From: CAUPWF01 sp963515125
Lineage (GTDB): Bacteria > Bacillota > Clostridia > Lachnospirales > Lachnospiraceae
NCBI GenBank assembly: GCA_052116865.1
Contig: JBQKKG010000001.1
Span: 434,001-498,000 of the forward strand
Direction: 5' to 3'
DNA length: 64,000 nucleotides
Shown: positions 52,835 through 62,096 of the stretch, one piece after another
How positions within the stretch are numbered: position 1 is the stretch's first letter
Layout: every line of letters starts with the position of its first letter
Translations under genes and position numbers: made by a program
The notes under the pieces: model-generated
Database searches by the model: none
Seen by the model: the letters and a program-made list of their open reading frames with translations, nothing else
What the model was told of the DNA's origin: nothing

Positions 52835-54376
52835 ATGAGTAAAAAACCAACCGTTTTAATGATTTTAGATGGATATGGATTGAATTCTAATATTACAGGT
52901 AATGCAGTTGCAGAAGCGGCAACGCCAGTGATTGATAAACTGATGAAGGAGTGTCCTTTTACAGAGGGCAATGCAAGCGGTATGGCTGTTGGACTTCCAG
53001 AAGGGCAGATGGGAAATTCAGAAGTAGGTCATTTAAATATGGGTGCAGGAAGAATTGTATATCAAGATTTAACAAAAATTACAAAAGCGATACAAGATGG
53101 AGATTTCTTTGAAAATGAAGAACTTCTAAAGGCATGTCAAAATGCAAAAGTGCATAGTTCATCCCTACATTTATTTGGATTAGTTTCAGATGGTGGTGTT
53201 CATAGCCATAATACACATATTTACGGTCTATTAGAATTGGCAAAACAACAGGGAGTAGAGAATGTGTTTGTTCACTGCTTTTTAGATGGACGAGATACAC
53301 CACCTGCTTCAGGAAAAGAATATGTTGAGGCATTAGAGGCTCACATGAGTAAAATTGGAATTGGAAAAGTTGCTACTGTGATGGGACGTTACTATGCAAT
53401 GGATCGCGATAATAGGTGGGATCGAGTAGAACTTGCTTATAAGGCAATGGTAAAAGGAGAAGGAAAGACTGCTGCTTCTGCATCTTCGGCTATTCAATGT
53501 TCTTATGATGATGATAAGACGGATGAGTTTGTATTACCTACTGTAATTATGGATGGTAATGATCCAGTTGCAAGAATCAAAGATAATGATTCTGTCGTGT
53601 TTTTTAATTTCCGTCCAGATAGAGCCAGAGAAATAACTAGAACATTTTGTGATGTTAATTTTGATGGTTTCGAACGAAAGGAAAGAGTACAGACGTATTT
53701 TGTATGCTTTACAGAATACGATGTGACCATTGAAAATAAATCAGTAGCATTTTTAAAGTCTGAAATTAAGAATACCTTTGGTGAATTTTTAGCAAATCAT
53801 AATAAAACACAAGCAAGAATCGCAGAGACTGAGAAATATGCGCATGTAACTTTTTTCTTTAATGGTGGGGTGGAAGATCCTAATAATGGAGAAGAGAGGA
53901 TTTTGGTAAAATCACCGAAAGTAGCTACTTATGATTTGCAGCCGGAAATGAGTGCTTATGAAGTCTGTGATAAATTGGTTGATGCTATAAAAACAAAAAG
54001 ATATGATGTTATAATTGTTAATTTTGCTAACCCAGATATGGTAGGACATACTGGAATTGAGTCAGCAGCGATAAAGGCCGTAGAAGCAGTCGATGCTTGT
54101 GTTGGCAAGACCGTCGATGCAATACGAGAAGTAGATGGTCAAATGTTTATTTGTGCAGATCATGGAAATGCAGAACAGTTGATTGATAGTGTGACGGGTA
54201 ATCCATTTACGGCACATACTACAAATCCAGTACCTTTCATTCTGGTGAATGCAGATGAAAAAATTGGTTTAAAAGATGGGGGATGCTTAGCTGATATTGC
54301 GCCAACTTTAATTGAACTTATGGGTATGGAACAACCAAAAGAAATGACCGGAAAGTCATTGCTAACTTATAAATAA
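52835..54376 (+). CDS. gpmI: 2,3-bisphosphoglycerate-independent phosphoglycerate mutase
   Basis: The 513-aa metalloenzyme shows LMILDGYGLNSN, the catalytic Ser in GQMGNSEVGHLNMGAGR, HCFLDGRDTPPAS, FFNFRPDRAREITR and the second metal site CADHGNAEQLID. It is of the alkaline-phosphatase-fold GpmI type. AAAGGAG precedes ATG 52835. It is the last gene of the glycolytic operon. Confidence 0.98.
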   Translation: MSKKPTVLMILDGYGLNSNITGNAVAEAATPVIDKLMKECPFTEGNASGMAVGLPEGQMGNSEVGHLNMGAGRIVYQDLTKITKAIQDGDFFENEELLKACQNAKVHSSSLHLFGLVSDGGVHSHNTHIYGLLELAKQQGVENVFVHCFLDGRDTPPASGKEYVEALEAHMSKIGIGKVATVMGRYYAMDRDNRWDRVELAYKAMVKGEGKTAASASSAIQCSYDDDKTDEFVLPTVIMDGNDPVARIKDNDSVVFFNFRPDRAREITRTFCDVNFDGFERKERVQTYFVCFTEYDVTIENKSVAFLKSEIKNTFGEFLANHNKTQARIAETEKYAHVTFFFNGGVEDPNNGEERILVKSPKVATYDLQPEMSAYEVCDKLVDAIKTKRYDVIIVNFANPDMVGHTGIESAAIKAVEAVDACVGKTVDAIREVDGQMFICADHGNAEQLIDSVTGNPFTAHTTNPVPFILVNADEKIGLKDGGCLADIAPTLIELMGMEQPKEMTGKSLLTYK

Positions 54377-54420
54377 GAGAATAGGACGAAAACATTTGTT
54401 TTCGTCCTATTCTCTTATTT
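54371..54420. terminator. 23-bp perfect bidirectional terminator shared by convergent genes
   Basis: 54371-54393 and 54398-54420 are exactly complementary over 23 bases, with a 4-base loop. The arms contain both stop codons (gpmI at 54374-54376, the dehydratase/activase gene at 54415-54417). Confidence 0.9.
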
Positions 54421-57400
54421 GATTAATAATTTATTAGCGGTAGAAAGCATCAGTTTTATGCGATTTAATTGATTTACTTCACTTGCACCTGGATCATAAT
54501 CAATTGCTACGATATTTGCATATGGGTATCGTTTACGTAATTCTTTTATTACACCTTTTCCAACTATGTGATTAGGTAGGCACGCAAATGGCTGTGCACA
54601 AATAATATTGGCGGCTCCACTGTGAATCAATTCTAACATTTCACCAGTTAAAAACCAACCCTCACCAGTCTGATTCCCGAGTGAAACAATATCCTTTGCC
54701 ATATTTGCAAGTTGCTCTATTCGAGCAGGAGGATAAAAGCGGTTACTAGCTTGTAATGCCTTGACAGCAGGGGCACGGAGCCAAGTTAGGGCACGAATTC
54801 CAAGATTACATTTCCATGCGTTTCTTTTACTCATTCCTAACTTTTCGGCTTTGAAATTTGCATTATAAAAACAATAGAATAAAAAGTCTAATAAGTCGGG
54901 TACGACAGCCTCGGCACCTTCATTTTCCAACAATTCAACCAAGTGATTATTTGCTGCTGGAGAAAATTTCACTAAGATTTCACCCACAACACCTATTCTT
55001 GGCTTCTTTATATCCAATAAAGGTAATTGATCAAAGTCTTGAATAATATTTGCGCATAGTCGGTTGAATTCAAACTTTCGTGGATGTTTCTTTTCGAGAA
55101 ATACGATACATTTTCTTTTCCAATGCTCATGTAATTCATTCGCAGATCCAGGAGTTGCTTCATATGGACGAACCCTATAAAGGCAACGCATAAATATATC
55201 ACCCAGAATTACTCCGTACATTCCCTTTAGGGCTAATGGTAAAGTTAATTTAAAGCCGGGATTATCTTCTAATCCACTTAAATTTAATGAGATAACAGGA
55301 ATGTGTTGGTATCCTGCTTTTTCAAGTGCTCTTCGAATGAATCCTATGTAGTTAGATGCACGGCATCCGCCACCGGTCTGTGTAATGATAATAGCAAGTT
55401 TATCTGTATCATATGTTCCAGATAATAAAGCCTCCATGATTTGGCCGACTACCAAAAGAGATGGATAGCATGCATCGTTATTCACATACTTCAATCCTAC
55501 ATCAACAGCCGATTTATTGTCGTTATTTAGAATCTCAATGTTATATCCACAGGATTTAAACGCAGGTTGTAACAAGTCAAAGTGAATCGGTGACATTTGT
55601 GGGCATATTACAGTATATTCTTTGCGCATCTCCTTTGTAAAAGGGATTTTTGTAATTGCAGATGGCTTTATCGTTCTTGAAATATGTTTTCCTTCTCTTA
55701 CTCGAAGGGCAGAAAGGAGAGAGCGTATTCGAATACGTGCAGCACCTAAATTATTAACTTCGTCAATCTTTAATGTAGTATATATTTTGCCCGATTTTGT
55801 TAAAATATCAGAGACCGCATCAGTGGTTACTGCATCCAAGCCACAACCAAAGGAATTCAGCTGAATTAAGTCTAAGTTCTCTTTTGTCTTAACATAGCTT
55901 GCAGCTGCATAAAGACGCGAATGGTACATCCATTGATCCATAACTATTAGTGGGCGCTCCACTCGATGTAAATGAGAGATAGAGTCCTCAGTTAATACTG
56001 CAATATCAAAAGAATTAATTAATTCTGGAATTCCATGATGAACCTCAGGATCAATATGGTACGGGCGGCCGGCTAGTACGATGCCACGTTTTCCTGTTTT
56101 ATCCAAATAGGCAATTGTTTCTTCGCCTTTTTTTTGTATATCACAACGGCATGAAGATAGTTCGTTCCAAGCATCTTCCACAGCAGATCGGATCTCAGAT
56201 GGTGAAATAGAAAATGGAGAGGATAATTCTTCAATCAGTCGTTCTGATAGATTTTCCTTATTCTTAAATGACATAAAAGGATTCATGAAAGTAACCGAAC
56301 CATCATTGATTGCCTCCATATTATTCTTAATATTTTCTGCATAAGAGGTTACAATCGGGCAATTGTAATGATTATTAGCATCCTCAAACTCCTGACGTTC
56401 GTACGGAATACAAGGATAAAAAATAAATGGTATCTTTTGATTTAGTAGCCATTCCACATGCCCGTGCGCCAATTTAGCAGGGTAGCATTCTGATTCACTT
56501 GGTATAGACTCGATTCCTAACTCATAAATTTTTCTCGTAGAAGCTGGAGATAAAATAACGCGAAATTTTAAAGTGTGAAAAAATGTAAACCAAAATGGGT
56601 AGTTTTCATACATATTTAAAACGCGAGGAATTCCCACAATGCCTCTTGTTGCTTGAGACTCTTCTAATGGTTCGTAATCAAAATAACGATGGTTTTTATA
56701 TTCGTATAAATTAGGGAGAGAAGTGTGAGATTTTTCTTTTCCGAGCCCACGCTCGCAACGATTACCAGAAATATATTTCCGACCTCCACTAAATTTATTA
56801 ATTGTAAGTCTACAATTATTGGTACATCCTTTGCATTTTGTCATGCTAGTGCTATATTCTAAAGATTCAATTTCTTTAATTGTGAGCATGGAAGTTTTCT
56901 TACATTCGTCGAACCGTTCCCTTGCAATTAATGCAGCTCCAAAAGCGCCCATAATTCCAGCAATATCAGGGCGAATTGCTTGACATTCCGCAATAGTTTC
57001 AAAACTTCTTAATACAGCGTCGTTATAAAAAGTTCCGCCTTGTACAACAATATTTTTACCAAGTTCGGTAGCATCTGATACTTTAATTACTTTGTAGAGT
57101 GCATTTTTTATAACAGAATAAGCGAGACCAGCAGAGATATCAGCCACTTCAGCTCCTTCTTTTTGTGCTTGCTTTACTTTCGAATTCATAAATACAGTAC
57201 ATCGTGTACCTAAATCTATGGGATGATGTGCAAACAATGCTTCGTGTGCAAAATCTTCAACTGTATAATTAAGAGATTTTGCAAAGGTCTCAATAAATGA
57301 ACCACAGCCTGAAGAACATGCCTCGTTAAGTTGCACGCTATCCACGGTCTGATTTTTAATTTTGATGCATTTCATGTCTTGACCACCAATGTCAAGAATA

Positions 57401-58656
57401 CAATCTACATCTGGATTAAAAAAAGAAGCTGCATAGTAATGAGAAACAGTTTCTACTTCACCCTCATCTAATAAAAGCGCAGCCTTAATCAGTGCTTCAC
57501 CATATCCCGTTGAACAAGAATGAACAATAGAAGCATCTTTAGGCAATTTTTGATAGATGTCTTTAATTGCGGTGATTGTTGTTCCTAGAGGATCACCGTC
57601 ATTACTATGGTAGAAAGAGTATAATAAATTACCATCTTCACCAACTAAAGCAGCTTTTGTTGTGGTGGAACCTGCATCTATTCCAAGGTAACAGTTTCCT
57701 TTGTAACTTGCAAAATCAGATATTGGAACCTGATGTTTCGCATGACGCTCCCGAAAGTCGTTATAATCGGCTTTTGATGCAAATAAAGGAGCCATTCTTT
57801 CTACTTCAAAGTCCATATGTATTTTACCCGACAAACGCTCCTGTAAATCGATTAAGGAAGCAACGGTATGAATATCTGCGTTCAATGCAGAACCAATTGC
57901 AGCAAATAAATGAGAATGGCTTGGCGCAATAATATGCTCGTCATCTAGTTTTAGGGTACGTATAAAGGCAACTCTGAGTTCGGATAGAAAGTGTAATGGG
58001 CCCCCTAAAAAGGCAACATGACCGCGTATTGGCTTACCACAAGCTAATCCACTGATTGTTTGATTTACAACTGCTTGAAAAATGGATGCAGATAAATCTT
58101 CCTTAGTAGCTCCTTCATTAATTAAAGGTTGTATATCGGATTTAGCAAAAACGCCACACCTGGCAGCGATGGAGTATAAAGCTTTATAATCTTTTGCGTA
58201 ATTATTAAGTCCCGTTGCATCAGTCTGCAACAGGGAGGCCATTTGGTCAATAAAAGAACCTGTGCCACCTGCGCAGATACCATTCATTCGTTGTTCTACA
58301 TTTCCACCCGAAAAATAGATTATTTTTGCATCTTCGCCTCCCAGCTCGATGGCAACATCTGTTTGTGGTGCATAATCTTGCAGTGCCGCGGATACGGCAA
58401 TCACTTCTTGCACAAATGGGATTGCCAAATGCTTCGCTAGGGTTAGTCCACCAGAGCCAGTAATGACGGGCATTATTTTAATAGAACCTAGTTGGTATAA
58501 TGCACGACCTAGTAAGTCTGACAACGTTTCTTGAATATTAGCAAAATGGCGTTCATAGTCAGAAAATAAAACCTCATTTTGTGAATTTAAAATCGCGATT
58601 TTTACGGTTGTTGAGCCAATATCAATCCCCAGTTTATGTAAATTATTGTTGTTCAT
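54415..58656 (-). CDS. Fused 2-hydroxyacyl-CoA dehydratase activase/dehydratase-like protein, 1413 aa
   Basis: The protein has two ASKHA ATPase domains of the HgdC/BadF type (LGIDIGSTTVKIAIL near residue 8 and CYLGIDAGSTTTKAALV near 320), each with a Cys-bearing Fe-S contact region (ICAGGTGSFIDQMA; CSSGCGSFIETF). A Cys-rich segment follows (KCKGCTNNCRL, about 605), then a long C-terminal region with SIPSESECYPAKLAHGH, NNDACYPSLLVVG and a terminal dehydratase-subunit-like part. Such fusions are frequent in Clostridia but have no established substrate. In related enzymes the activase donates an electron to the dehydratase at ATP cost. AGGAG precedes ATG 58656. A palindrome overlaps its predicted transcription start. 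Confidence 0.9.
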   Translation of the reverse strand: MNNNNLHKLGIDIGSTTVKIAILNSQNEVLFSDYERHFANIQETLSDLLGRALYQLGSIKIMPVITGSGGLTLAKHLAIPFVQEVIAVSAALQDYAPQTDVAIELGGEDAKIIYFSGGNVEQRMNGICAGGTGSFIDQMASLLQTDATGLNNYAKDYKALYSIAARCGVFAKSDIQPLINEGATKEDLSASIFQAVVNQTISGLACGKPIRGHVAFLGGPLHFLSELRVAFIRTLKLDDEHIIAPSHSHLFAAIGSALNADIHTVASLIDLQERLSGKIHMDFEVERMAPLFASKADYNDFRERHAKHQVPISDFASYKGNCYLGIDAGSTTTKAALVGEDGNLLYSFYHSNDGDPLGTTITAIKDIYQKLPKDASIVHSCSTGYGEALIKAALLLDEGEVETVSHYYAASFFNPDVDCILDIGGQDMKCIKIKNQTVDSVQLNEACSSGCGSFIETFAKSLNYTVEDFAHEALFAHHPIDLGTRCTVFMNSKVKQAQKEGAEVADISAGLAYSVIKNALYKVIKVSDATELGKNIVVQGGTFYNDAVLRSFETIAECQAIRPDIAGIMGAFGAALIARERFDECKKTSMLTIKEIESLEYSTSMTKCKGCTNNCRLTINKFSGGRKYISGNRCERGLGKEKSHTSLPNLYEYKNHRYFDYEPLEESQATRGIVGIPRVLNMYENYPFWFTFFHTLKFRVILSPASTRKIYELGIESIPSESECYPAKLAHGHVEWLLNQKIPFIFYPCIPYERQEFEDANNHYNCPIVTSYAENIKNNMEAINDGSVTFMNPFMSFKNKENLSERLIEELSSPFSISPSEIRSAVEDAWNELSSCRCDIQKKGEETIAYLDKTGKRGIVLAGRPYHIDPEVHHGIPELINSFDIAVLTEDSISHLHRVERPLIVMDQWMYHSRLYAAASYVKTKENLDLIQLNSFGCGLDAVTTDAVSDILTKSGKIYTTLKIDEVNNLGAARIRIRSLLSALRVREGKHISRTIKPSAITKIPFTKEMRKEYTVICPQMSPIHFDLLQPAFKSCGYNIEILNNDNKSAVDVGLKYVNNDACYPSLLVVGQIMEALLSGTYDTDKLAIIITQTGGGCRASNYIGFIRRALEKAGYQHIPVISLNLSGLEDNPGFKLTLPLALKGMYGVILGDIFMRCLYRVRPYEATPGSANELHEHWKRKCIVFLEKKHPRKFEFNRLCANIIQDFDQLPLLDIKKPRIGVVGEILVKFSPAANNHLVELLENEGAEAVVPDLLDFLFYCFYNANFKAEKLGMSKRNAWKCNLGIRALTWLRAPAVKALQASNRFYPPARIEQLANMAKDIVSLGNQTGEGWFLTGEMLELIHSGAANIICAQPFACLPNHIVGKGVIKELRKRYPYANIVAIDYDPGASEVNQLNRIKLMLSTANKLLIK

Positions 58657-58705
58657 ATGATACTCCTCATTCTTTATAACTAAATGTTTTGTTTCTTATT
58701 ATAAA

Positions 58706-58724
58706 GTGGTTTAACTTATACCAC
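58706..58724. promoter_or_regulatory. 19-bp palindromic operator candidate
   Basis: GTGGTTTAACTTATACCAC matches its own reverse complement at 16 of 19 positions (pattern GTGGTNTAANTTANACCAC). It overlaps the expected start site of the dehydratase/activase promoter, where a repressor would act. Confidence 0.6.
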
Positions 58725-58729
58725 ACTAC

Positions 58730-58758
58730 ATTATACGACATCAAGTGATAAAAGACAA
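58730..58758 (-). promoter_or_regulatory. Promoter of the dehydratase/activase gene
   Basis: On the minus strand TTGTCT (58758-58753) and TATAAT (58735-58730) are 17 bases apart. Confidence 0.65.
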
Positions 58759-58805
58759 ACGCAAAGTTGAATAAAAATTATATAAAAAATGTAATCTCTT
58801 TATTA

Positions 58806-58857
58806 ACTATATGCAAAACGATACCAAATAATTGACAAACTATATGCATACCGTTAC
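58806..58857 (+). repeat. Two 19-base direct repeats in the rhomboid promoter region
   Basis: 58806-58824 and 58839-58857 share 16 of 19 positions (ACTATATGCA, then CG and TAC) and are 33 bases apart, three helical turns. The second copy overlaps the -35/-10 spacer and the -10 box of the promoter. Confidence 0.7.
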
Positions 58858-58860
58858 AAT
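58832..58860 (+). promoter_or_regulatory. Promoter of the rhomboid-like gene
   Basis: TTGACA (58832-58837) and TACAAT (58855-58860) with a 17-base spacer. Confidence 0.75.
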
Positions 58861-58901
58861 TAGAACCAGTATAAAGAAGTTATAGTCGAAGGAGTATAAA
58901 A

Positions 58902-59774
58902 ATGAATTGGATTAGTAAATTAGAACGTAAATTCGGAAGATATGCAATACACAATTTAATGTATTATGTTATTATCTTACAGGGTGTAGGATTTGTAATG
59001 AATCTTGTAGCACCTGGATTCTATTATCAATATCTGAGTTTAAATGCAAGTGCAATATTGCATGGACAAATTTGGAGAATTGCAACATTTATTGTACAAC
59101 CACCACAGGCAAGTATTATTTTTATTATATTTGCATTGTATTTGTACTACATGATAGGTCAAAGTCTAGAATCAGTTTGGGGCGCTTTTCGGTTTAATCT
59201 GTATTTTTTTTCTGGTGTTTTATTTCATGTACTCGCTGCAATCATAACTTATTTAATAACAGGTGCATCGCTACCATTGGGGACAGAGTATCTCAATCTT
59301 TCTTTGTTCTTTGCATTTGCAGCGCTATTTCCAGATACTCAGCTACTTTTGTTCTTCGTTATACCATTGAAAATCAAGTATTTAGCATGGTTTAATGCTG
59401 CGTTCTTTGGATTTACAATTATTCAAGGAATACTCCCATCTTATGCTAATAGTATATATGGAGTTGCATATCAAGCAAATGCAATAGCAGCTGCAGTGTC
59501 TGTGTTAAACTTTGTTATTTTTTATTTTTCATCTAGAAATTTTAAAGCAATATCGCCAAAGCAAGTATATCGAAAGAAAAAATTTCAAAAGGAAGTAAGG
59601 CAGGGTAGAAATCAAACTGGATCTAGTTACGGAAATGGACCTAGACACAGATGTACAGTTTGTGGAAGAACAGAATTAGATGATCCTAGTTTAGAGTTCA
59701 GATTTTGTTCAAAATGCAATGGAAACTATGAATACTGTCAGGATCATCTATTTACACATGAGCACGTAAAATAA
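58902..59774 (+). CDS. Rhomboid-like membrane protein with C-terminal zinc ribbon, catalytic residues absent
   Basis: The 290-aa protein has about six helices in the rhomboid arrangement (FRFNLYFFSGVLFHVLAA resembles the family's second-to-third helix region). The catalytic GxSG is missing (GTEYLNLSLFFAF in its place) and no His is seen in the last helix, so it is probably a pseudo-rhomboid. The tail after about residue 225 is basic, then Cys pairs CTVCGRTE, FCSKCNGNYEYC and HEH could bind zinc. Known pseudo-rhomboids bind or deliver membrane clients; a similar role here is inferred. The promoter has paired direct repeats. pyk follows by 30 bases. Confidence 0.8.
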   Translation: MNWISKLERKFGRYAIHNLMYYVIILQGVGFVMNLVAPGFYYQYLSLNASAILHGQIWRIATFIVQPPQASIIFIIFALYLYYMIGQSLESVWGAFRFNLYFFSGVLFHVLAAIITYLITGASLPLGTEYLNLSLFFAFAALFPDTQLLLFFVIPLKIKYLAWFNAAFFGFTIIQGILPSYANSIYGVAYQANAIAAAVSVLNFVIFYFSSRNFKAISPKQVYRKKKFQKEVRQGRNQTGSSYGNGPRHRCTVCGRTELDDPSLEFRFCSKCNGNYEYCQDHLFTHEHVK

Positions 59775-59804
59775 CTAGCTTAGGGAGAAGGAAAGGATTA
59801 TAAA

Positions 59805-61241
59805 ATGAGGAAAACTAAAATTATCTGTACCATGGGGCCGAACACGAATGATAGAAGTATGATGAAAAAACTAGTTGAAGCAGGCATGAATATTGCTCGG
59901 TTTAATTTTTCTCACGGGGATCATCAGGAACAAAAAAGTAGAATGGATATGTTGAAAGAGATTCGAGAAGAAGTGGGATCACCAGTTGCAATTTTATTAG
60001 ATACAAAGGGACCTGAAATACGAACTGGGATTTTAAAAAATGATGAGAAAGTAACACTTATTGAAGGAGAAGACTTTACGTTAACAACGGAAGAAGTGGA
60101 AGGAGATAATAAACGTGTTTCCATCACATATAAGGGGTTGAATCAAGATATTAAAATAGGGAAGAAAATTCTGATAGATGATGGATTAATTGAACTTGAA
60201 GTTCTTAATATTACTGCTACGGATATACGTTGTAAGATTATCAACGGCGGTGAGTTGGGGTCAAGAAAAGGTGTGAATATACCGAATGTTCCCGTAAGGT
60301 TGCCAGCACTTACGGAAAAGGACAGAGAAGACATCTTGTTTGGAGCTGAGCAAGGGATTGACTTTATTGCAGCTTCTTTTGTACGTTCTGTTGAATGCAT
60401 CTTAGAGATTAAAGCATTGTTGAAAGAAAACGGATATCCATATATCCCAATTATAGCTAAAATCGAAAATGCAGAAGGAATTAAGAATATTGATGAAATT
60501 ATTCATTGTGCGGATGGAATCATGGTTGCTCGTGGGGATTTAGGTGTTGAAATTCCAGAGGAAGAAGTTCCATATTTACAAAAATTATTAATTAAAAAAT
60601 GTAATGATAACTACAAACCAGTTATTACTGCTACACAGATGTTAGATTCGATGATTCGTAATCCACGTCCCACAAGGGCTGAGGTTACAGATGTAGCAAA
60701 TGCTGTATATGATGGAACCGATGCTGTAATGCTTTCGGGAGAAACAGCACAAGGGAAATACCCATTAGAGGCATTGCAGATGATGGTTCATATTGTAGAA
60801 AATACGGAACAACATTTGGAATATAGCCTCCTACTCGAAAAGTCTCAAGAGCATCGTAACAGAGGGATTACAAGTGCAATTGGTTACTCTACTGTAGCGA
60901 CAGCCGCTAATTTAAATGCCAAATGCATTGTCACACCAACTGTATCAGGGGCAACAGCAAGAGTTGTATCAAAATTCAAACCTGAGGCGATGATATTGGG
61001 GGTTACACCAAATGAAGCAACATTAAGAAGGATGCAAATATATTGGGGTGTAAATCCAATCAAATCCATAGAATGGAATACTACCGAGGATATTTGCACG
61101 GGTGCTATTGATTTAATTAGTGCAAAAGGGTTGGTTGAAATAGGAGATATTGTTGTATTAACTGCTGGAATACCATCTCCAAATATAGAGATGGCAAAAG
61201 CGGGTGTAAGTAATATTATGAGAATTGCAGTCGTAGAATAG
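59805..61241 (+). CDS. pyk: Pyruvate kinase
   Basis: The 478-aa enzyme makes ATP and pyruvate from phosphoenolpyruvate. It shows TKIICTMGPNT, NFSHGDHQ, LDTKGPEIRTG, IIAKIENAEGI, MVARGDLGVEIP and ATQMLDSMIRNPRPTRAEV. The C-terminal PEP-utilising extension found in some Firmicute enzymes is absent. It lies apart from the gap-pgk-tpi-gpmI operon. Confidence 0.97.
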   Translation: MRKTKIICTMGPNTNDRSMMKKLVEAGMNIARFNFSHGDHQEQKSRMDMLKEIREEVGSPVAILLDTKGPEIRTGILKNDEKVTLIEGEDFTLTTEEVEGDNKRVSITYKGLNQDIKIGKKILIDDGLIELEVLNITATDIRCKIINGGELGSRKGVNIPNVPVRLPALTEKDREDILFGAEQGIDFIAASFVRSVECILEIKALLKENGYPYIPIIAKIENAEGIKNIDEIIHCADGIMVARGDLGVEIPEEEVPYLQKLLIKKCNDNYKPVITATQMLDSMIRNPRPTRAEVTDVANAVYDGTDAVMLSGETAQGKYPLEALQMMVHIVENTEQHLEYSLLLEKSQEHRNRGITSAIGYSTVATAANLNAKCIVTPTVSGATARVVSKFKPEAMILGVTPNEATLRRMQIYWGVNPIKSIEWNTTEDICTGAIDLISAKGLVEIGDIVVLTAGIPSPNIEMAKAGVSNIMRIAVVE

Positions 61242-61251
61242 ATACTTGAGG

Positions 61252-61312
61252 ACGGGAGCATTGCGAGCAAAGACAGGGTTTATACTGTTATGCAAAGTAA
61301 TGCTCCCGTTTT
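61252..61312 (+). terminator. Terminator after pyk
   Basis: ACGGGAGCATT (61252-61262) pairs exactly with 61299-61309 around a 36-base loop that can fold further. TTTTC follows. Confidence 0.75.
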
Positions 61313-61324
61313 CATTAATATCGC

Positions 61325-61353
61325 TTGACTTTTTCTATATCATACACTATAGT
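61325..61353 (+). promoter_or_regulatory. Promoter of trmB-lysA
   Basis: TTGACT (61325-61330) and TATAGT (61348-61353), 17-base spacer. The -10 box lies inside the palindrome ACACTATAGTGT (61344-61355). Confidence 0.7.
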
Positions 61354-61355
61354 GT
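61344..61355. promoter_or_regulatory. 12-bp perfect palindrome over the -10 box
   Basis: ACACTATAGTGT is a perfect 12-base palindrome overlapping the trmB-lysA -10 element, a position suited to repression. The adjacent TrmB-type regulator is the obvious candidate binder. Confidence 0.5.
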
Positions 61356-61402
61356 TACTTAATGGTACTACTATATGTATGTGAAGTAAAGGAAGTGCAA
61401 AT

Positions 61403-62095
61403 ATGATTGAGCATTTAGTCAAGTTTGGCCTTACAAGGCAGGAGGCAATCATTTATCAATGCCTAATAACAGAAGGGAAGCTTACTGGTTATGAAGTAGC
61501 TAAGGTTACTGGAATTTCCAGATCGAATGCGTATGGTGCGCTGGCGTCTTTAGTAGAAAAAGGGGCGGCATACGTGTCAGAAGAATCGGCTAAAAAATAT
61601 ATTGCGGTAACAATGGAAGAATTTTGTGAAAATTATATTAGAAATTTAGAAGAAGATAAAAAGTGGATATTGATAAATAGTCCGCAACTGAAAGTAGAAG
61701 AGGAAGGCTATATTACGGTAGAGGGGTTTGGGCATATACAAAATAAAATAAAGAATCTATTGCGTGGAGTGAAGGAAAGAATATATATTTCTTGCTCTAA
61801 AGAGAACTTATCTGCTATGGAATTAGAATTAGAATTGCTTGCAAAAAGTGGAAAAAAAGTAGTAGTTATTACAGATCAGCCATTCTTTCTTGAAGATGCA
61901 CAGATATATATTTCAGATAGTAAAAAAAATCAGATAGGAATGATTGCAGATTCAGCATATGTGATTACGGGTGAATACGGAAAGGATAGTATGAATACTT
62001 GTCTGTATTCTGGACAGAAAAATTTTGTAGAAGTTTTTAAAAGTGCACTTGCTAATGAAATAAAAATAATTAGATATACGAAAGGGGAAGTATAA
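61403..62095 (+). CDS. TrmB-family transcriptional regulator
   Basis: The 230-aa protein has a TrmB-like N-terminal winged HTH (FGLTRQEAIIYQCLITEGKL, SRSNAYGALASLVEKGA) and a C-terminal sensor with a phospholipase-D-like fold pattern (KNLLRGVKERIYISCSKENL). TrmB members usually sense sugars. It is one base before lysA and shares its promoter, so here it likely controls lysine or diaminopimelate production. That role is inferred. Confidence 0.87.
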   Translation: MIEHLVKFGLTRQEAIIYQCLITEGKLTGYEVAKVTGISRSNAYGALASLVEKGAAYVSEESAKKYIAVTMEEFCENYIRNLEEDKKWILINSPQLKVEEEGYITVEGFGHIQNKIKNLLRGVKERIYISCSKENLSAMELELELLAKSGKKVVVITDQPFFLEDAQIYISDSKKNQIGMIADSAYVITGEYGKDSMNTCLYSGQKNFVEVFKSALANEIKIIRYTKGEV

Positions 62096-62096
62096 A

